DNA of 64,000 nucleotides from Mitsuaria sp. PDC51 (GTDB lineage: Bacteria > Pseudomonadota > Gammaproteobacteria > Burkholderiales > Burkholderiaceae_C), in assembly GCF_900113225.1 (NCBI RefSeq), contig NZ_FOZE01000001.1, forward strand, positions 248,001-312,000. Reading direction: 5' to 3'. The translations under genes and the position numbers were made by a program. Position 1 is the first letter of the stretch, and each line of letters starts with the position of its first letter. Shown piece by piece: positions 61,262 to 64,000 of this stretch. The notes below the pieces were generated by a model. The model was not told where the DNA came from and did no database searches. It was given only the letters and a program-made list of their open reading frames with translations.

Positions 61262-62176
61262 TCATTCTCGGCGATGGCGCAGGCGCTGGATACCGGTGAC
61301 CACGGCCACGACGACGATGCCGGCCAGGATGCCGGTGATCGCGTCGCCGAGCAGTTCGACGAGGGTGCGGGCGAAGCCGCTGGCGCCGAGTGCTTCCACG
61401 ACATGCTGGATCGCATGATGAAGGAAGGGCGCGCCGTGCGTCAGGATGCCGCCGCCGACCAGGAACATCGCGGCGGTGCCGGCCACCGACAGCGCCTTCA
61501 TCAGCCACGGCGCCAGCCAGAGCAGCCCGCGGCCCAGCGCCTGCTGCCAGGCCGCGGCCTTGCGGCTGAGCCACAGGCCGGCGTCGTCCAGCTTGACGAT
61601 GCCGGCGACCAGGCCGTACACGCCGATCGTCATCAGCAGGGCGATGCCGGAGAGCACCAGCACGCGCGTCATGAAGCTGGCCTCGGCCACCGTGCCCAGG
61701 GTGATGGCGATGATCTCGGCGGAGAGGATGAAGTCGGTCCGGATCGCGCCCTTGACCTTGTCCTTCTCCAGCGCGGCCAGGTCGATCGCCGGATTCCGGG
61801 CGGCCTCGGCCAGCGCGGCCTCGTGGGCGTCGTCGTCGGCGGTGTGCAGCCACTTGTGGGCGAGCTTCTCGACGCCCTCGAAGCAGAGGTAGGCGCCCCC
61901 GATCATCAGCAGCGGCGTGACCAGCCAGGGCGCCCAGGCGCTGATGGCCAGCGCCGCCGGCACCAGGATGGCCTTGTTGATCAGGGAGCCCTTGAACACG
62001 CCCCAGACCACGGGCAGTTCCCGGTCGGCGCTGACGCCGGTGACCTGCTGCGCATTGAGCGCCAAGTCGTCGCCCAGGACGCCGGACGTCTTCTTGGCGG
62101 CCATCTTGGAAAGCAGGGCCACGTCGTCCAGGACCGTGGTGATGTCGTCGAGCAGTGCGAGCAGGCTGGAGGCCAT
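61262..62176 (-). CDS. DUF808 (YedI-like) inner-membrane protein
   Basis: A 304-residue membrane protein. [40 protein letters not shown] opens it (residues 3-42) and the rest has about seven hydrophobic segments, with [11 protein letters not shown] and [20 protein letters not shown] typical of DUF808. The family is widespread and has no proven function. It may share a transcript with the 61013 gene. ATG at 62176 follows GGGACACCTCCGCC with a weak ribosome-binding site. Confidence 0.88.
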   Translation of the reverse strand: MASSLLALLDDITTVLDDVALLSKMAAKKTSGVLGDDLALNAQQVTGVSADRELPVVWGVFKGSLINKAILVPAALAISAWAPWLVTPLLMIGGAYLCFEGVEKLAHKWLHTADDDAHEAALAEAARNPAIDLAALEKDKVKGAIRTDFILSAEIIAITLGTVAEASFMTRVLVLSGIALLMTIGVYGLVAGIVKLDDAGLWLSRKAAAWQQALGRGLLWLAPWLMKALSVAGTAAMFLVGGGILTHGAPFLHHAIQHVVEALGASGFARTLVELLGDAITGILAGIVVVAVVTGIQRLRHRRE

Positions 62177-62275
62177 GGCGGAGGTGTCCCGTTCCCTGAG
62201 GGTGATGATTTGTGCGAAGCCCGTCTTTGTACCCGAAGCCGGGCCTCAGCTTCGTCGCGGTCTTGCCGGTGGTGG

Positions 62276-62281
62276 CAAACT
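62276..62281 (+). promoter_or_regulatory. -10-like element of the thioredoxin gene (predicted leaderless start)
   Basis: CAAACT, eight bases, ATG at 62290; no Shine-Dalgarno sequence. Weaker match than the others of this type. Confidence 0.3.
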
Positions 62282-62289
62282 CCGACGCC

Positions 62290-62775
62290 ATGAAACGCCG
62301 CACCGCCACCCAGCTCTTCGCCGCCGCGCTCGTCGCGGCGTCCGCCACCGCGGTCCACGCCGCCGACGCCGCTGCCGGCGGGCCGGGCCCGTACGACGAA
62401 CAGGCCGACGCCCGCGCCGACATCAACACCGCCGTCGCCCGCGCTGCCAAGGAGGGCAAGCAGGTGCTGGTGGTCTACGGCGCCAACTGGTGCAAGGACT
62501 GCCTGGCGCTGAACAAGGGCTTCGGGCAGGGTCACCTGGGCGGCGCGGTCGACAAGCGCTTCGTCACGGTCAAGGTCAATGTCGGCCGCTTCGACAAGAA
62601 CGTCGACCTCGCCAACCAGATGGGCGTGACGCTGAAGAAGGGCATCCCCACCGTCGCGGTGCTGGGCGCCGACGGCCAGGTGCTGGGCACGACCAAGGGT
62701 GGCGAGCTCGCCGATGCGCGCAACATGGGCGAGGACGCCGTGATGCGGGTGCTGGAGTCGCTGGGCAAGTCCTGA
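62290..62775 (+). CDS. Periplasmic thioredoxin-family protein
   Basis: A 161-residue exported thioredoxin-fold protein. The signal peptide ends near VHAADAA. QVLVVYGANWCKDCLALNKGF holds the W-C-x-x-C redox site, VTVKVNVGRFDKNVDLANQMGV follows, and KKGIPTVAVLG contains the cis-proline. It probably reduces or isomerises disulfides in the periplasm; the specific partner is unknown. Start chosen at the signal peptide Met. A terminator-like hairpin lies 135 nt downstream. Confidence 0.88.
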   Translation: MKRRTATQLFAAALVAASATAVHAADAAAGGPGPYDEQADARADINTAVARAAKEGKQVLVVYGANWCKDCLALNKGFGQGHLGGAVDKRFVTVKVNVGRFDKNVDLANQMGVTLKKGIPTVAVLGADGQVLGTTKGGELADARNMGEDAVMRVLESLGKS

Positions 62776-62840
62776 GCGCAGCCTTCGCGGGGCGCGGACC
62801 CATGCATAGGCAGGCATCCGGTTCCAGGCTTTGCTGTTGA

Positions 62841-62907
62841 GTCCTGACCCCCGATAGCGCTCTGGCTATCGACCGGCGACGCGGGCCCCGCGATCAGGGG
62901 TCAAGTC
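62841..62907. repeat. REP-like inverted repeat upstream of the transposase gene
   Basis: TGACCCCCGAT (62845-62855) and ATCAGGGGTCA (62893-62903) face each other with one mismatch. Between them lie a 7-bp hairpin CGATAGC/GCTATCG and a short GCGGG/CCCGC palindrome. GGGGTCA-type palindromes near Y1 transposase genes are the pattern of REP elements mobilised by RAYT enzymes. Confidence 0.55.
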
Positions 62908-62909
62908 TT

Positions 62910-62949
62910 GCGCCCGTGGCCGCGACAGCGGTCCGGGCGCTTGTCTTTT
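62910..62949 (+). terminator. Probable terminator of the thioredoxin gene
   Basis: GCGCCCG-T-GGCCGC, GACA loop, GCGGTC-CGGGCGC gives a 13-bp stem with one bulge and one wobble, followed by TTGTCTTTT. Confidence 0.65.
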
Positions 62950-62963
62950 GTGCGGTCTTCGCC

Positions 62964-62969
62964 TAGTTA
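62964..62969 (+). promoter_or_regulatory. -10-like element of the transposase gene
   Basis: TAGTTA, six bases, ATG at 62976; no Shine-Dalgarno sequence. Confidence 0.3.
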
Positions 62970-62975
62970 TTGGGC

Positions 62976-63806
62976 ATGGCCAGGCCGCTTCGCATCGAGT
63001 TCCCCGGCGCCGTTTATCACGTGGCGACGCGTGGTGATGCGTCCGTGTTCGCGGATGACGAGGACAGGCTGGCGATGCTGGGCCTGATCGAGCAGGCCGC
63101 CCAGCGCTTCGATGCCCAGGTGCTGGCCTACGGGCTGGGGCGCGAGCATTACGAGCTGCTGCTGTTCACGCGGCAGGCGAATCTGTCGCGATTGATGCGG
63201 CATCTCAATGGGGTGTATACGCAGGCGCACAACCGTCGGCATGGGCAGATCGGGCATGTGTTCCAGGGGCGCTTCAAGGCGGTGCTGGTGGATCGGGAGC
63301 ATCTGCTGCTGGATGCCTGCCGGTATGTGGAGTTGATCGGGCGGCGCGCCGGGTTGGCGTCGTCGCCGGCGGCGTGGCGCTGGAGCAGCCTGCAGGCGCA
63401 TGCGGGGCTGGTGGCGGCGCCGGAGTGGCTGGAGGTCGAGGGGCTGTGGACCAACGTGCTGGGGCGCGTACCGCAGAACGCGGCGGATCGGCGCAAGGCG
63501 GCGCAGCGCTACCAGGCGATCGTGGAGTCGGAACCGGATCTCGATATCTGGGGGCAGTTGCGGCACCAGATCTTTCTTGGGGATGCGGCCTTCGTGCAGC
63601 GCACCGTGCGGCAGAGCGAGCATCCGCCTCGTACCCCACGCCCAAGACGCTGGGGCGACTGGCTCAAAGCCTCCGCCAGCCGCGAAGAAGCGCTCTACCG
63701 AGCCCACACCGAAGGCGGCCAGTCCATGACTGCTCTCGCCCGCGAACTCGGCTTGTCTGTATCCCGCGTCAGCCGCCTCATCTCCTGCCACGAACGGCAG
63801 CGCTAA
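62976..63806 (+). CDS. REP-associated Y1 transposase-like protein with altered HUH motif
   Basis: A 276-residue Y1_Tnp (RAYT/IS200-like) protein. MARPLRIEFPGAVYHV is the typical start, and LNGVYTQAHNRRHGQIGHVFQGRFKAVLVD, shown as residues about 82-111, is the family core. In active members the catalytic pair is H-x-H inside NHYHLL; here it reads REHYELL, His58-Tyr59-Glu60, so the second histidine is glutamate. RYVELIGRRAG holds the likely nucleophile Tyr. A C-terminal helix-turn-helix (MTALARELGLSVSRVSRLI) is present. The enzyme may be inactive or domesticated, or tolerate Glu. Flanking palindromes are candidate substrates. The TTG at 62970 is an unlikely start. Confidence 0.8.
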   Translation: MARPLRIEFPGAVYHVATRGDASVFADDEDRLAMLGLIEQAAQRFDAQVLAYGLGREHYELLLFTRQANLSRLMRHLNGVYTQAHNRRHGQIGHVFQGRFKAVLVDREHLLLDACRYVELIGRRAGLASSPAAWRWSSLQAHAGLVAAPEWLEVEGLWTNVLGRVPQNAADRRKAAQRYQAIVESEPDLDIWGQLRHQIFLGDAAFVQRTVRQSEHPPRTPRPRRWGDWLKASASREEALYRAHTEGGQSMTALARELGLSVSRVSRLISCHERQR

Positions 63807-63895
63807 AAGGCTGCCACTCGTCGTTGCAAATGCTCGCCATAGCCCCGCTATGGCTGCGCTTTGCGCCTAGATTGGCAGCCTTTTAGCGCTGCCGT
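63794..63895. repeat. 102-nt hairpin: 23-bp perfect inverted repeat downstream of the transposase gene
   Basis: Arm 63794-63816 (ACGGCAGCGCTAAAAGGCTG..) is exactly complementary to 63873-63895. Inside are a second hairpin GCCATAGC-CCC-GCTATGGC (63836-63854) and a partial GCAAA/TTTGC pairing (63826-63830 with 63860-63864). The left arm contains the transposase stop codon TAA. The whole looks like a folded mobile repeat (REP or MITE) and could also end transcription. Confidence 0.85.
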
Positions 63896-64000
63896 GGCGG
63901 TTGCGAAAAGCCGTGGCGGAAGGCCAGTGGCGGTTGCCGAAGGCCCGTGGTGGGGCGCGACGGAGTCAGTGCAGCGCGTGAGCGGGCGCCGCAGGGCATG
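63895..64000. other. Window end: short GTGGCGG repeats, no gene seen
   Basis: GTGGCGGTTGCGAAAAGCC, GTGGCGGAAGGCCA and GTGGCGGTTGCCGAAGGCCC follow in tandem (63895-63947). No start codon with family similarity is visible before the window ends. Confidence 0.5.

Overview
This window is about 70% GC, densely coded, and almost entirely chromosomal housekeeping and accessory-metabolism DNA. Family content points to a Burkholderiales betaproteobacterium, most likely in the Roseateles/Mitsuaria/Rubrivivax neighbourhood. The supporting features are a four-ATPase-domain fused UvrA, a Bug-type solute receptor, malonate genes, a secreted PHB depolymerase, DUF4148 and Cys-rich CWC proteins, and a REP-type Y1 transposase. 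This placement is inference from gene families, not from a marker gene; no rRNA or tRNA gene is visible.

Layout. 1-6.1 kb: the end of a ricin-type lectin protein; a DAHP synthase (aroG type) behind what looks like a complete transcription attenuator with an aromatic-residue leader peptide; tldD; then the conserved rsmI / yraN / diaA / dolP group, in which rsmI and yraN start codons overlap head to head. 6.2-16.3 kb: an sce7725-like protein, a molybdopterin oxidoreductase, a LytS/LytTR three-gene unit in which one of two kinases has lost its phospho-acceptor histidine, a hydrolase, a PilZ protein, a DUF1134 protein and a degenerate GGDEF protein. 16.5-22.6 kb: B12-dependent ribonucleotide reductase, a PNGase A-like lipoprotein, two small conserved unknowns. 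23.1-30.5 kb: an MCP with a possible CheR-tethering tail, a methyltransferase, a DedA-rhodanese fusion, a DEDD exonuclease, a membrane diguanylate cyclase and a CWC protein.

30.5-36.3 kb is a malonate unit: malonyl-CoA synthetase, a Bug receptor and malonyl-CoA decarboxylase, divergent from a sigma-54 activator. 36.5-45.5 kb holds a Cache MCP and a liv-type ABC transporter (receptor, two ATPases, two permeases). A secreted type-2 PHB depolymerase lies between receptor and ATPases and an alpha/beta hydrolase is coupled to the last permease. I read this as a possible polyhydroxyalkanoate degradation-and-uptake operon. 46.5-52.1 kb is the fused UvrA. 52.1-53.6 kb is a two-gene, visibly lower-GC islet: a DUF6932-like protein with a nucleotidyltransferase-like motif, overlapping an unknown partner. 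It is the best candidate here for an uncharacterised system. 53.8-62.8 kb: small envelope proteins, a secreted S9 peptidase, a response-regulator remnant, DUF4148, M48 lipoprotein protease, UPF0149, DUF808 and a periplasmic thioredoxin. 62.8-64 kb: a Y1/RAYT-like transposase gene with a changed HUH motif, flanked by inverted repeats, the downstream one a 102-nt hairpin with a 23-bp perfect stem.

A window-wide pattern: several genes without a Shine-Dalgarno sequence have a sigma70-like -10 hexamer ending only 6-8 nt before the start codon, which predicts leaderless mRNAs and helped choose starts. Coordinates were read by eye and by frame arithmetic; functional calls rest on recognised motifs and remembered families, without any search.
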